29,175 nt of DNA from Hymenopellis radicata (lineage: Eukaryota > Basidiomycota > Agaricomycetes > Agaricales > Physalacriaceae): NCBI GenBank assembly GCA_015501595.1, contig JADNRX010000619.1, positions 1 through 29,175 of the forward strand, read 5' to 3'. A model generated the notes under the pieces. The model saw nothing but the letters and a program-made list of their open reading frames with translations, did not search any database and was not told the origin of the DNA. Shown here piece by piece: positions 20,058-29,175 of the stretch. The position numbers and the translations under genes are program-made. Every line of letters begins with the position of its first letter. Position 1 is the stretch's first letter.

Positions 20058-21469
20058 ATGTCGACGACTCTTACTGAAACCATCTCCGTTCCACAGGCGC
20101 CTGATATTGGCTATCATCCCGACGAGGCCAAGTGGCGAGTACGCACCGCTCAGAGGCTTGCGCAGGATCCCAAGCTTCGCTCGGTGCCTCTTCCTGAGGG
20201 TTTTCCGGCCAAGGTTGAAGGCCCTATTGTCTGGGAAGGCAAGGATTGGACGGACGAGAGCCAATTTGTGTACAGGCTCAGCGCCGCCGAGTTGAAGGAG
20301 ATTAACGAGGCATTAGCTCACTTCAAAGGTTATCCGTCTTTCTGCTGATGTCAACCATTACTGAACTGTGTCTTGAGGTCTCGGTGTGAAGAAGGGATAC
20401 ATCAGCAAGGAAACGTTCCCGTTGCCTACACTTGGCCCCAAGCTGTACGACCTTGCGCGCGAACTGTACGAAGGTCGCGGGTTCTTCGTTCTGAGAACGA
20501 TACCGGTCGATGAATATTCCCGCGAGGACTTGGTCATCGTCTATGCAGGTAGCCCCTATGCCTCAAATCTTTACGAAATTTAACATACATACCGCAGGGA
20601 TATCTTCCCACGTCGGCTCCGACCGTGGCAAACAGGACTCCAAGAACTCTGTGATATTGCACATCAAGGACCTCAGCCCCAAGCACGCGAAGGGCGCCAG
20701 TGGGATTGGATACTCGGCACACACGAGCGACCGCCAGACGTTCCACACGGATCAGGGCGATTTGATTTCGCTCCTCACGCTGGAGACAGCTGTTGAGGGC
20801 GGTATCTCCAAGCTCGCCAGCAGCAGCCGCGTGTACAACGAGATCGCCGCTACGCGTCCGGACCTGATCCATACCTTGTCTGAACCATGGCCCATTGATA
20901 GGTTAGTATTTCGGTCCCATCTTGTGTATTCTGTTTAGTTCTGAATACGCGTACTAGGTTCGGCGCGGACCCCGCATATGTTATGCGCCCCGTCCTTTGG
21001 AACGTCGACGGCAACATCATCATCCAATACACGCGCCGCCAGTTCACAGGATACTCCGCCCAAGTGCGCAGTCCCAACATCCCACCTCTCACCGAGGCGC
21101 AAGCCGAGGCGCTCGACACGCTGCAGTTCACTGCTGAGAAATTTGCCTATAACATGACGCTCCAGAAAGGCGACATACAGTACATCAGCAGCTTGGGATT
21201 GCTTCACGCGCGTGAGGGGTTCCGCGATGAGGAGGATCACACGTACGTTTTTGTCGCGTTCTTGATAATGAGTGAGTTACTGATGTGAGAGTAGGAGACA
21301 CTTGATACGCTTGTGGCTGAGGAACACGGAGCTGGCGTGGAAGATGCCCGATATTCTGAAGCCGTATTGGGATAGGATGTATTCGCTTGGGCCGGACCAG
21401 CAGGAGTTTCCTCTCGAGGCGGAGTTGCGCACGAAGCATTCGGGTGGTCTTCCTCCTGGTGCGAAGTAG
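20058..21469 (+). CDS. TauD/TfdA-like Fe(II)/2-oxoglutarate dioxygenase
   Basis: Exons 20058-20328, 20378-20548, 20598-20901, 20958-21242 and 21295-21469 give 401 residues, all phases consistent. It belongs to the clavaminate-synthase-like TauD superfamily. The iron-binding HxD is seen as FHTDQGDL (His197, Asp199). The distal His is in LLHAREGF (His332), and RHLIRLWLR (Arg345/Arg349) supplies the 2-oxoglutarate-binding arginine. Surrounding blocks (SLLTLETAVEGG, RRQFTGY, IPPLTEAQAEALD, KGDIQYIS) are those of a large fungal subfamily of unknown substrate. No signal peptide is visible, so it is probably cytosolic. Fourteen bases after the HLIRL block the gene runs on as a normal C-terminus with no sign of damage. 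Confidence 0.88.
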
Positions 21470-21897
21470 TAAATCAAACTTGTAACCACCTACATATATC
21501 GTCTTGAATGTCACTCTGACTCTGGCATTACCAATCATTCAGCCCGATATATTTTTCAACCAAGGGGACCTACCTATCTGTGGGGATACCCAGGCGGCGG
21601 CACCGTGCAGCAATCGAACAGTTATGGCTTTTCCCATCAGAAGAAGAAAGGACTTTACGACACATGTTCGAACTGACACGGAATGCCACAGGATCTTGAC
21701 ATTCTCGCAAATCAGTTTTCTTCGTTCTACCCTCTCCTCGTCCAATGCACGTTGATATCAAAGTAAACGCGTAAATTGACGTGCCATATACCAAGCAAAA
21801 CTACGGACAGCGATGTTTTTTTTCTTTACAACCGATAACCTCCCAAAAGTGAAACCACAGAAACCTTTTCCAACAACATAAGGGCTCATATCACACA
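21470..21897. other. Convergent intergenic region
   Basis: Separates the convergent dioxygenase (+) and small secreted protein (-) genes. It should hold both 3' regions. A T8 run near 21816-21823 is the only notable feature. Confidence 0.4.
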
Positions 21898-22386
21898 CTA
21901 CACGGGCGAGCAACTGAACGAGCTCGTCAGATCATTGAAATTCTGCGTCCCAGAGATTCCTTGGACATGGGAAAAGGCCCAACTTCCGCCGGTGAGCACG
22001 GCGACGTCATGTCCATTCTGGCCACCGTTGAGGCAGCCAAAGTCCCTAGTGGTGTGTCAGGACGATTGCCTCATGAGTAGTAAACAAAAGGTGGTCATAC
22101 TCGAAGAACGTGCACACGAAGCCGCCGGGGACTTGGGCGTTGGAGATCTCCTTGTTCAAGAAGCTGAGGCCCCCGGTGAGGTTGACGCAGGAGTCGGAAA
22201 CGACTGGGACCGTGACGCAGCCGTTGGGCGGGTTGAGCGAGCCGGAGCAGACGGTGACGGTAGCGGGCGCAAGCTACTTCATGGTTAGCGCACACGCATA
22301 TGAAGTGTAATGAGAGCAAGACATACGGGTGCTGCCGCGGCAACTGCGGCGAGCGCAAAAGCGACGAGAGTGGATTTCGAGAACAT
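21898..22386 (-). CDS. Small secreted six-Cys protein, crystallin-like pattern
   Basis: Three exons, 22327-22386, 22101-22273 and 21898-22045, encode 126 residues. Residues 1-20 (MFSKSTLVAFALAAVAAAAP) form a clear signal peptide. The mature part is about 105 residues with six cysteines, patterned as TVTVC, NGC, SDSC, FVCTFF, DFGC and a final SFSC. A central GGLSFLNKEISNA and a late FNDLTSSFSC resemble the Greek-key repeats of small secreted beta/gamma-crystallin-like proteins common in Agaricomycetes; that assignment is by pattern only. The Cys spacing lacks the CC doublets of hydrophobins. A TATA-like GAGTATAAG (22448-22456) lies about 65 bp upstream. It is likely secreted, perhaps an effector, antimicrobial or wall-associated protein; the role is unknown. 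Confidence 0.75.
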
Positions 22387-22447
22387 TTTCAAAGGCTGAG
22401 AACTGTTGAAGCTGAAGTGAGGTCTAAAGAGCAAAACGACCCCCACT

Positions 22448-22456
22448 CTTATACTC
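22448..22456 (-). promoter_or_regulatory. TATA box of small secreted protein gene
   Basis: On the minus strand the sequence reads GAGTATAAGAG, about 65 bp before the start codon at 22386, which fits a TATA element with a short leader. Confidence 0.4.
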
Positions 22457-22596
22457 TGTTCGTCCGACGGCCTGCACAACCTCAGAGCCAGACGTCTGTC
22501 ATTTTCTGTATGTTGAGCCCAGCTGAATCTATTGCGCCTCGACGCAGTGACCATCCGGGAGATGAAGAGTCCGGAGAAGTCAATTCACACAACACT

Positions 22597-22830
22597 GGCA
22601 AGGCAGCCAATTCTACGCGAGTGAATTTGACAGTGCAGAACGCCGACTCCGGTAGGTACTCTCTCCGGAGATGCTGAACATGTGGTCGTGTTCTGTATGC
22701 ATTTGTAAAGCGCGGCAAGGCAGCCAATTCTACGCGAATGAAAGTGACAATGCAGAACGCCGACTCCGGCAGGTACTCTCTCCGGAGATGCTGAACATGT
22801 GGTCGCGTTCTGTATACATTTGTGAAGCGC
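22597..22830. repeat. 117-bp tandem duplication
   Basis: Two direct copies, 22597-22713 and 22714-22830, are more than 90% identical by eye (shared blocks include GGCAAGGCAGCCAATTCTAC and CAGAACGCCGACTCCGG). A short inverted piece of the unit (CCGGAGAGTACG) follows near 22835. The duplication lies 210-440 bp upstream of the small secreted protein gene and may be part of its promoter. A minus-strand frame is open through both copies because 117 is a multiple of three, but it shows no protein features. Confidence 0.85.
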
Positions 22831-23768
22831 CTTCCGGAGAGTACGCAAGACGCTTTCGCTTCGGAGTCACCTCGAGGCGCAGCAGGAAATGTACGAGGAA
22901 AGCGAGATTTTGAGAAGTAACGGCGTGCAGCAGTAGTATCTCGGACATACAGAAAGTCAGGACTTGGCTGGGTAGAATGGCAGGATAACGGAGGAAGAAG
23001 GAAAGTCGCGATCACGAGAACTATTCAAACTCCGACGCGGCGCTTAACTTCAATCCTCCATCTCTTACACGACGACTGAATGGCCTCCAGGCACTGCAGA
23101 TAATAATCATCCTGACCCACGTTCGTTTCTATGCTGGAATTCATATCGTCGCGCCTCCGATGCCAATGGAACCTCGCCTAACTACAATGGAAGAACCAAC
23201 TCAATGAGGCTGGTACAACGCGTCTCCTGGAACGTCAGAGTAATCACAGGCGTAAAGGACCTCCCGATGTTCCCCTCCCAAACACAAAAACAACTTGGAC
23301 ATTATGAATGCTTCTACAGCTCCGTGGGCATGGCCCAAATGGCCTGCGCAGAGATTTTGAATTATTAGCTCAAAGCTGCTATCATTTCCAGAACATTAGC
23401 TTCGGACGACTACGCACGGTGCAGTGATCACGGTCCCCTGCACGTTACAGGCCACATCACCAGGCGACCCAACATTCAGTCCCATCTATCAATCATTCGA
23501 ACAGGCTCAATACGGCACCAACCTCCAACACGTACTTGACCGCCGTGCCCTGTGTCCTGCATATTCTGTCACCCCACAAGGAAGCCCAATGCACTGACAG
23601 ATGCTTCGAGTCAATGGTACCTCTCCAACCCAGAAGTACTGTACTTGAATATATATACGACTTTTGCTTAACCAGTTTTGATAATTTAGTGAAAGCAACT
23701 CGTACCATACATCTATGCAGTGTCCACCCAATAGGTCCTCATTAATATAATATGAAAGTAATATACAG
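22831..23768. other. Intergenic, no gene seen
   Basis: About 940 bp between the divergent/upstream side of the small secreted protein gene and the GT69 3' end. Only short frames are present. No element or RNA gene was recognised. Confidence 0.4.
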
Positions 23769-25786
23769 CTATGTAAGCCGCTGCAGCTCATCGTGAATCG
23801 AGAATCCCAGCCGCCGCTGCGTTTTTGTGGCCTTGCGCCCACCCGTTGACCTGCAGGATAATGAGCAACGATCAAGTGTCGAAAAGATCACCATACCTCT
23901 GCTCCTGGCATACAAAGCTCTCTGGGGCACCCTCCCAATCATCGAGTACATACTTGCCTGCCATCGAGCTCCCCTGCCCATCTCCATCCCCGAATAGATC
24001 TAGCGCGAGCTGTGTATGACTGACACCAGCATACGTAGTCGGGCACCGAGGATTTATCACTATTCGTGCGGGGCGGAACACTGAGTTTGGTATTGACAAG
24101 CGCGCATTGTCCTCTGGAAGCGGTTCGACCTCGCCAGCCTCCTCATCCGACATGGCATCGTAGTCTGACCCAGCATTCGCATCTGGGTCAGCAGCCTGTG
24201 CCTGCCGCGGGTTCACGTCGTCCCGCTCCCCTCCAGGTTTGACCTGTGCTGGTGCATCCCGCGCTTCCATCATCAACGGGTCTCGGGCAGCGACCTCGAC
24301 GAGATGGAGATCCCGTCGAGCGTTCTTGACGTTGTGTTCCAAGTCGACTTCCTCCATGGCGTCGCGCGCGCTACGTATCCAGAGATCGCGACAGAACCAC
24401 GCCTGGCTGCTATCCAGACATGGAGATTCTGCGTCTCGAACAGGTGCACTTTCTGCTCTGCTCAGATTTTGGAAATTGGTACCGGCGCGATAGTGTATGC
24501 CTTTGTAATATGATTGGGCGGGATCGACGACATGTGTGCCTGCCTCGCAGCAAAACACTTGAAAAGGGAGGTGTTGGGCGTATCGAGATGCACCATTCTG
24601 ATCGCGTGGAGGAACAGCGTCCGACTTTGACGAGGATTTGGATTGTCTGAATTGATCGCCTTCAATATCGCGTGTTCTCCACCTAGCAAAAGAGGTTAGC
24701 TCAGTTCTTTGTTTTTGGAAGCATATAAAGAAATAGCCACAAAATAAACGCGGAAAGCCTGTGCGGCTCACACAGGACCCCGCGTATTGCGAAGGCAGTC
24801 CAACATACCTATCGGAAAAGATAAAGAATCCGTTATGCTCCGCCCAATCCATCCCACAGACCATAGCGGCCTCGTTAGCAAAGCTAACCCGAATGGTCTC
24901 CAAAATGTCGTTGGGACAAGTAAAGCCCTTCAACCAGATAACCCGGTGAAACTCGATCTGTCGCTTGGCCTGCAACTCCCTCAACGGATCCAGCGCCAAA
25001 TTCCTCATATGAGCCTCCTCGAGAGGGTAATATGCGGCTCCAGGATCCTCAGTCATACCTGGAACCCGCCTTATCCTGAACGGCACACCTAGCAGAATCA
25101 AGACGGCCTCGCACAAATCTGTTAGTGTTTCCGTCGAGTCTGTAGAGTCGTAGTCGAGCATAGAGACGAAAATGTTGTTGGTTCCGAGGCGTTTGGCCAT
25201 CTGGACTATCACAGCGAGTTGGTCGACGAGAAAGTGGTCCGCCGAGTGGATAACGATGGCAATATAGTACAATTGACCTTCGCGAACGAGGTCGTCGTAC
25301 GTCTCCTCGTGCTTGTTTTGGCCAAATGGTCGCGTAAGGGTGGGACATAGAGCGGCGACCCAGCCGTTGAGCGACAAGAGCTGGTCGATGGCGCTGAGGA
25401 CGTGCTGAGCGTCCATGTTGGCTGTTTCCTTGCTCGTCATGCTGAACTGCATAAGCTGGGGATCCAGAGAGCAAAGAAAACGACGACGTACTATGCATTT
25501 GAAAGCGCTCCCAGTAATCGTTGACGCCGTTCCGCACAACGTGCGACAGCAGATCCGTCCGCTCGTCTCTCCCCATACGCGCTTGTAGGAACTTTGTGCC
25601 GTTGCACATTGAGCGTCTTGTCCGGCCTCGTCGCGCGTTCGATGAAATTGTGCTGCTCGATTTCCAGGCTCGACGACGCCGTGTAGAGCTCGTCTCTGAA
25701 GGCGAGAACAGCAGTCGGATGAGAAAAATAGCGGCGACGAGGGCGAGCAGACGGGAGAGACTCCGCCGTCGCAGCGATAAGACCAT
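23769..25786 (-). CDS. GT69 Cap59/CMT1-type alpha-1,3-mannosyltransferase
   Basis: Exons 25488-25786, 24809-25441, 23897-24682 and 23769-23850 give 599 residues with consistent phases. A short basic N-terminus and a single membrane anchor (LLALVAAIFLIRLLFS, ~12-27) indicate a type II Golgi protein. The catalytic region has SKETANMDAQHVL, IVIHSADHFLVDQLAV, a D-x-D as LDYDSTDST (Asp196/Asp198), RVIWLKGFTCPNDILE, MDWAEHNGFFIFSDRWRT, FCCEAGTHVVDP and a late INPRCPTTYAGVSH. This is the Cap59/CMT1 family (GT69), which adds mannose to surface glycans, first described for cryptococcal capsule. An acidic linker (about 440-520) lies within exon 3. Intron 24683-24808 is 126 nt, longer than usual, and open in frame. 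Intron 1 needs a GTCGTC donor; that junction is the least certain. Confidence 0.87.
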
Positions 25787-25954
25787 TCTGGAGTGACGGC
25801 GAGAAGGGAGACTCGTATTCGGCCCCTTTAATTCGCCGTCATAATTTTAGTCTCTACACGTGGTCGATCCTCGGTAGACCTCTGCGAAAGCGCGTCGCTG
25901 AGAGTGGTTCATTATACAAAAAATTTACGTGTTATGTATAGTGGTGAGTATATG

Positions 25955-27761
25955 CTACGATGTCCGTACTCCCAATTCAATAGTATCCACCCTTTCCAGC
26001 TCAGCAGTCCTTGGTGATATTGGCCCTACAGACTGGTACGAGGATGGTATCGTATCCGCAAAGTCGTTGATATCGGAATCGAAAATGGAGGAGAAAAGCG
26101 TCGGTGAACGAGGCGGTTTTACTTTCTGACTCTGGATGAGTAGCAGTATTCGTGTGCAGAATATGGAATGAAGGACGCGTTGGGGCCTAGGCAGGATTAG
26201 ACGGATCGTCACGTAGTCCTGAAAGAGTTCGCTCACGTAGCAAGCCAGTTGGCAAGAGCCTGAGGACAACGTCAGGATGATGATATTCTGGAGAGAGGAA
26301 GACAGCATACCGGTTTGCAAATTGGGACGATAACGTTTGCTAATGATATAACTAGCAAACAACCATTCAGTTCCCATCGACGTCTAGTGTGGACGACTTA
26401 CAAAGGATGTAGATGAAGAAGAGCAATCCTACGTCTGTATTAGTGCACTCTAGGAGACGGAACAGTACTCACCGTCTTGAAAATACAGTCTGTTAACCCA
26501 CGAGGAATGGGGCTGGCGTACTGCATCAAAATGTTAGAATTCCGAAACGCAACACGAGACCGGTCACGAACAGTGTTGCCTTGCTTAATACACATAAGGA
26601 TGGCAATGACTGCTTGGCGTCAGGGCGATTCCGAACTAACAAGTTCGGCGAACGTACTGGTTTCGCAGAGTAAAAGTAGAATGTATGAACCCATGATAAT
26701 AGGACTAGCATGTATCAAACGGCAGCCACGTCCAGAGATTGGTCCGTCTAGATGCGTTCTGAGAATAGATCAAACACGAAGCGCAGCAAACGTACAGACA
26801 AGGGATTCGAGCTCGAGCTGGGCCATGACGATGCCGGGAATGGCGACGACCTGTATCTTCATGAGCAGAGATTATCATCGATACAGGTTCTTGCAACGCA
26901 CGAGGAAGAGAGCAATAAAGCCATAGAGTACAGCACGTCGTCGTTCCCAGATGGCATACGTGCGTATCATGAGGATCACTGCGACCATTGAGTCCAGCTG
27001 TCATGCTACTACACAAGATAACGCACCTTCACAAAGAAGAATACCGATGACAATAAACCCTGGACGTCTTATCAGCAACGAACACATTCAAAATGGATCC
27101 CCCATACAAGTGAGAGCCTTGAATCTGGCGATGCATTCCTGCAATATCCACCCAATGAGCTTGTATGTCGAAAAGTCACCAAGATGATTATCACGCTGAC
27201 CTCCGGCGTAAAAATAATCCAAATGCACTGTAGCCGCGACACGTCAATCCGACACCAAAGACATACTCGGGAGTAGAACGCACGATGAATCGATATAAAC
27301 GTATCCACGAACGGGAGATAACGGTTGAGGAAGAACAAGATGGAGCTGAACGCCAGTGGCCTCGACCATACATACTCAACCTACGCGCACCGATATCACA
27401 ATCACCTTCCTCCATACCACGAAGAAAGGAGCTCTCACCTCCTGGTCCAGTGTACACAAGAGATCATAAATCTTGACATGGAGACAGTCAACCTCCTATC
27501 ATACGGAGAATGGGTCGGGTTAGCACTACTGAAAACTCTGTAAAAATCTGCTGAATATATAGGATTATTCACCTCACAAAAGTAAGCAGAGACAGACTCA
27601 AAAAGCAAGGTTGTCCCTCCGTTTCGGGCTGCCTGAAATGCCCGGCAAACTCGGCGTTTCGGCACCATTGGCTGCAATGGGAAAACCGAGGTAAAACTCG
27701 GGGTTTTCAGCAGCGCGTGATTCTGAAGATTTCCACAAAAAACTCTGTGTTTTACCCACAT
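25955..27761 (-). CDS. DUF6533 multi-pass membrane protein
   Basis: Fifteen exons were traced: 27573-27761, 27439-27495, 27267-27380, 27201-27227, 27108-27138, 27027-27059, 26902-26978, 26796-26856, 26658-26747, 26568-26612, 26473-26520, 26402-26428, 26311-26351, 26237-26259 and 25955-26186, giving 364 residues in phase. The family is recognised from the YDLL-LDQEVEYVW start, SSILFFLNRYLPFVDTFISIH, a TWFIVIGILLCEVILMIRTYAIWERRR helix block (split here by three introns), GRGCRLIHAS, LYFQDGLLFFIYIL and RVLHSIFCTRILL. DUF6533 proteins are Agaricomycete-specific seven-helix-like membrane proteins of unknown function. Several exons are only 23-33 nt. The first exon, including the start, is the weakest part of the model, and the 39-nt intron 27228-27266 is unusually short. 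Confidence 0.75.
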
Positions 27762-29175
27762 GATGCTTGAGACAAATCTGGTTGAAATATGACTTTCTTA
27801 CTCCTTTCAGGGCTCCTGAATCAGACCCAAAATGTCGGCTTTTGACAGCCTTTCGTCAAATAACACAATCATGCGCAAATCCTGTGTTTTCTGCACATTT
27901 TCATCAGGTGAGAGATTGCTAAACACAGGAATTCTAGCAAGTTTTTACAGCCTAATTTTCATCTGAAACCCTAAATTTTTATAGGCTTTCCTCCTACGTG
28001 AAATATTGAGCTCTCCGGACAGCCGGATAACCGGCTACGGATTACCGGACAGCGTGCTACTCGACGGTAGCAGAGGCTCACTGTACCTGCCGTCTTGGGA
28101 TTTACGCCCAAGCGCCCTTTCAGTTGACATTGGCGCGTGTAGGTCGTCGAAGGAGCCCGTTCTCCCATTTTGGTGCTGCTGAGCACGGCGCTGGTGCGTT
28201 ATTGTCGCCCACCCCACCTCATTTACTTACTAGACTGCACAGATTGTCTGCAATAACGCCTTCGCTACTGCGCGCCATTTGTCACCTTTTCGTCGCTACT
28301 AGTCTGACATTTGTCACAGTCGTCTTCGACGGCACCCAAGACGCGACTTTACCGTCCCACTCATAAAACGTCGAGTCTGCTACTCCATATGGCCGCGCTG
28401 TAAGTCTCCCATCTTTCTTCTCGTTGTCGTTCTACCTACTTCGGTTGTAGTGCTGTTTCATTCGAGCCTTCGTCAACCGGCCTTTACGACCAGACCACGA
28501 AATGGTCCGGATTTAATAACGAGATGGTCCGGATTTAATAACGAGATAGTCCGGATTCTTCGACTGCTCGCGTTTCCCTGGACGACACAGACGGCGCTCC
28601 TAAAGTGCTTGATTCGTCCTCTAGATCTAGGACGCCACATCACGGATTCGCCGCCATGTGAATCAACGCTGCTTTCATGGAGTTTACTAATCGGGGTTCG
28701 CTAGTTGATGCAGGTTGATTTGTTCCTTCTCGTCTGTAAGTCTGTTTCTGCTTGAGTATTGACTGAATATTCTTCCATACCTTCGATAGAATACCCAGTT
28801 GCGGCACACAATTCAACGCCGCTCCCTTTCACGCCGTCCTTCGCCGACAATAGTTGTCGACACGTTGTATCTAATGCTTGGCTTCGCGTCGATGAATGCA
28901 CTTTGGCTACGCGATGGCTGCCGTCTGTACGCTAACTCCTTATATTCTTGCGTTGATGAGATCGACGACGACTGGACCAGGAACCTCTGGCTCTCAGCCG
29001 GATTCATTGCTCTGGTCTAATGGATTTCATCGACTGTGCCAGAGGATTTTGATGATCTTGGACGGTTCTCGCTCGGTTTCGAAGTGTTACTGGCATGTAG
29101 TCCAAATACTTATTGAACGTAAACATACACTAATAACCCAAAACCCTACGATGCACTACGCGCAAACTCGTCATG
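27762..29175. other. No confident gene in right-hand 1.4 kb
   Basis: 27762-28010 is T/A-rich with recurrent short blocks such as CTGTGTTTT and AACACAGG, reminiscent of non-coding transposon sequence, but no ends could be defined. A possible plus-strand mini-exon (ATGGCCGCGCT then a GTAAGT donor near 28390-28406, acceptor TTGTAG near 28450) leads into a frame closed by a stop inside the 22-bp repeat. Open frames at 28799-29020 are unrecognised and could belong to a gene continuing beyond the window. Confidence 0.4.
28502..28557. repeat. 22-bp tandem repeat, 2.5 copies
   Basis: Two perfect copies of a 22-bp unit (28502-28523 and 28524-28545, beginning ATGGTCCGGATTTAATAAC) are followed by a half copy with one change, ATAGTCCGGATT (28546-28557). 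It looks like a replication-slippage expansion. Confidence 0.9.

Noticed and set aside
21898..22386. Hydrophobin identity for the small secreted protein
   Set aside because: There are only six cysteines and no CC doublets, so the eight-Cys hydrophobin pattern is absent.
22482..23015. 177-codon minus-strand ORF with two 39-residue repeats
   Set aside because: It stays open only because the 117-bp tandem repeat unit is a multiple of three. There is no start context, domain or signal peptide, and it overlaps the promoter of the secreted-protein gene.
27541..27770. Transposon end (CTGAAAACTCTG-like) at the start of the DUF6533 gene
   Set aside because: No matching inverted partner or target duplication was found, and the stretch can be read as the first exon and intron of the DUF6533 gene.
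1..29175. tRNA, rRNA or CRISPR features
   Set aside because: No cloverleaf-like T-loop/anticodon combinations, rRNA-like blocks or regularly spaced repeats were seen by eye. A tRNAscan or Infernal run would settle small RNAs.

Overview
The window looks like nuclear DNA of a filamentous basidiomycete, most likely an Agaricomycete. The genes are broken by many short GT-AG introns of about 45-55 nt with CTAAC/CTGAT-type branch sites, intergenic gaps are compact, and several families are typical of this class: a DUF6533 membrane protein, a GT69 (Cap59/CMT1-type) mannosyltransferase, an MLKL-NTD-like helical-bundle protein and a small six-Cys secreted protein. All gene models were spliced by hand from frame continuity and conserved motifs. 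There are no rRNA genes, convincing tRNAs, CRISPR arrays or bacterial operon signals.

Layout. 0.8-2.5 kb (-): FAD-dependent amino-acid oxidase-type gene carrying four apparent single-base frame breaks. 2.7-3.15 kb: a 441-bp hAT-type MITE with 19-bp terminal inverted repeats and an 8-bp target duplication. 3.2-4.06 kb (+): 3' end of a non-LTR (LINE) element with a CCHC knuckle and an ACT-repeat tail. 4.07-6.96 kb (-): an MLKL-NTD/HeLo-like four-helix-bundle gene plus a 97-residue truncated paralogue just upstream. 7.3-8.1 kb (-): a short unrecognised ORF and the relic of an acyl/peptidyl carrier domain. 8.7-9.6 kb (+): DUF92/TMEM19/VTE6-type membrane protein. 10.4-11.5 kb (+): six-exon classical SDR, followed by what looks like a decayed copy of its own 5' end. 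12.4-13.7 kb (+): intronless PP2C-fold protein that has lost most metal ligands. 13.7-16.05 kb: no supported gene. 16.1-17.5 kb (+): bacterial-type glycerol dehydrogenase with one frame break at a splice junction. 17.7-18.8 kb (+): ornithine carbamoyltransferase. 20.06-21.47 kb (+): TauD-like Fe(II)/2-oxoglutarate dioxygenase. 21.9-22.4 kb (-): small secreted protein. 22.6-22.83 kb: 117-bp tandem duplication. 23.77-25.79 kb (-): GT69 glycosyltransferase. 25.96-27.76 kb (-): fifteen-exon DUF6533 membrane protein. 27.8-29.2 kb: no confident gene, but a 22-bp tandem repeat.

The genes do not form one pathway. They mix primary metabolism (arginine synthesis, glycerol/amine oxidation), envelope or secreted functions (GT69, small secreted protein, DUF6533) and a possible cell-death module. 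The left 8 kb is rich in mobile elements, relics and duplications. The 15-25 kb part is ordinary housekeeping-like sequence. The most interesting elements are the MLKL-like pair, the degenerate PP2C, the carrier-domain relic and a 17-bp palindrome-containing motif shared by two promoters. The single-base frame breaks could be real pseudogenisation or assembly errors, and the sequence alone cannot separate these.
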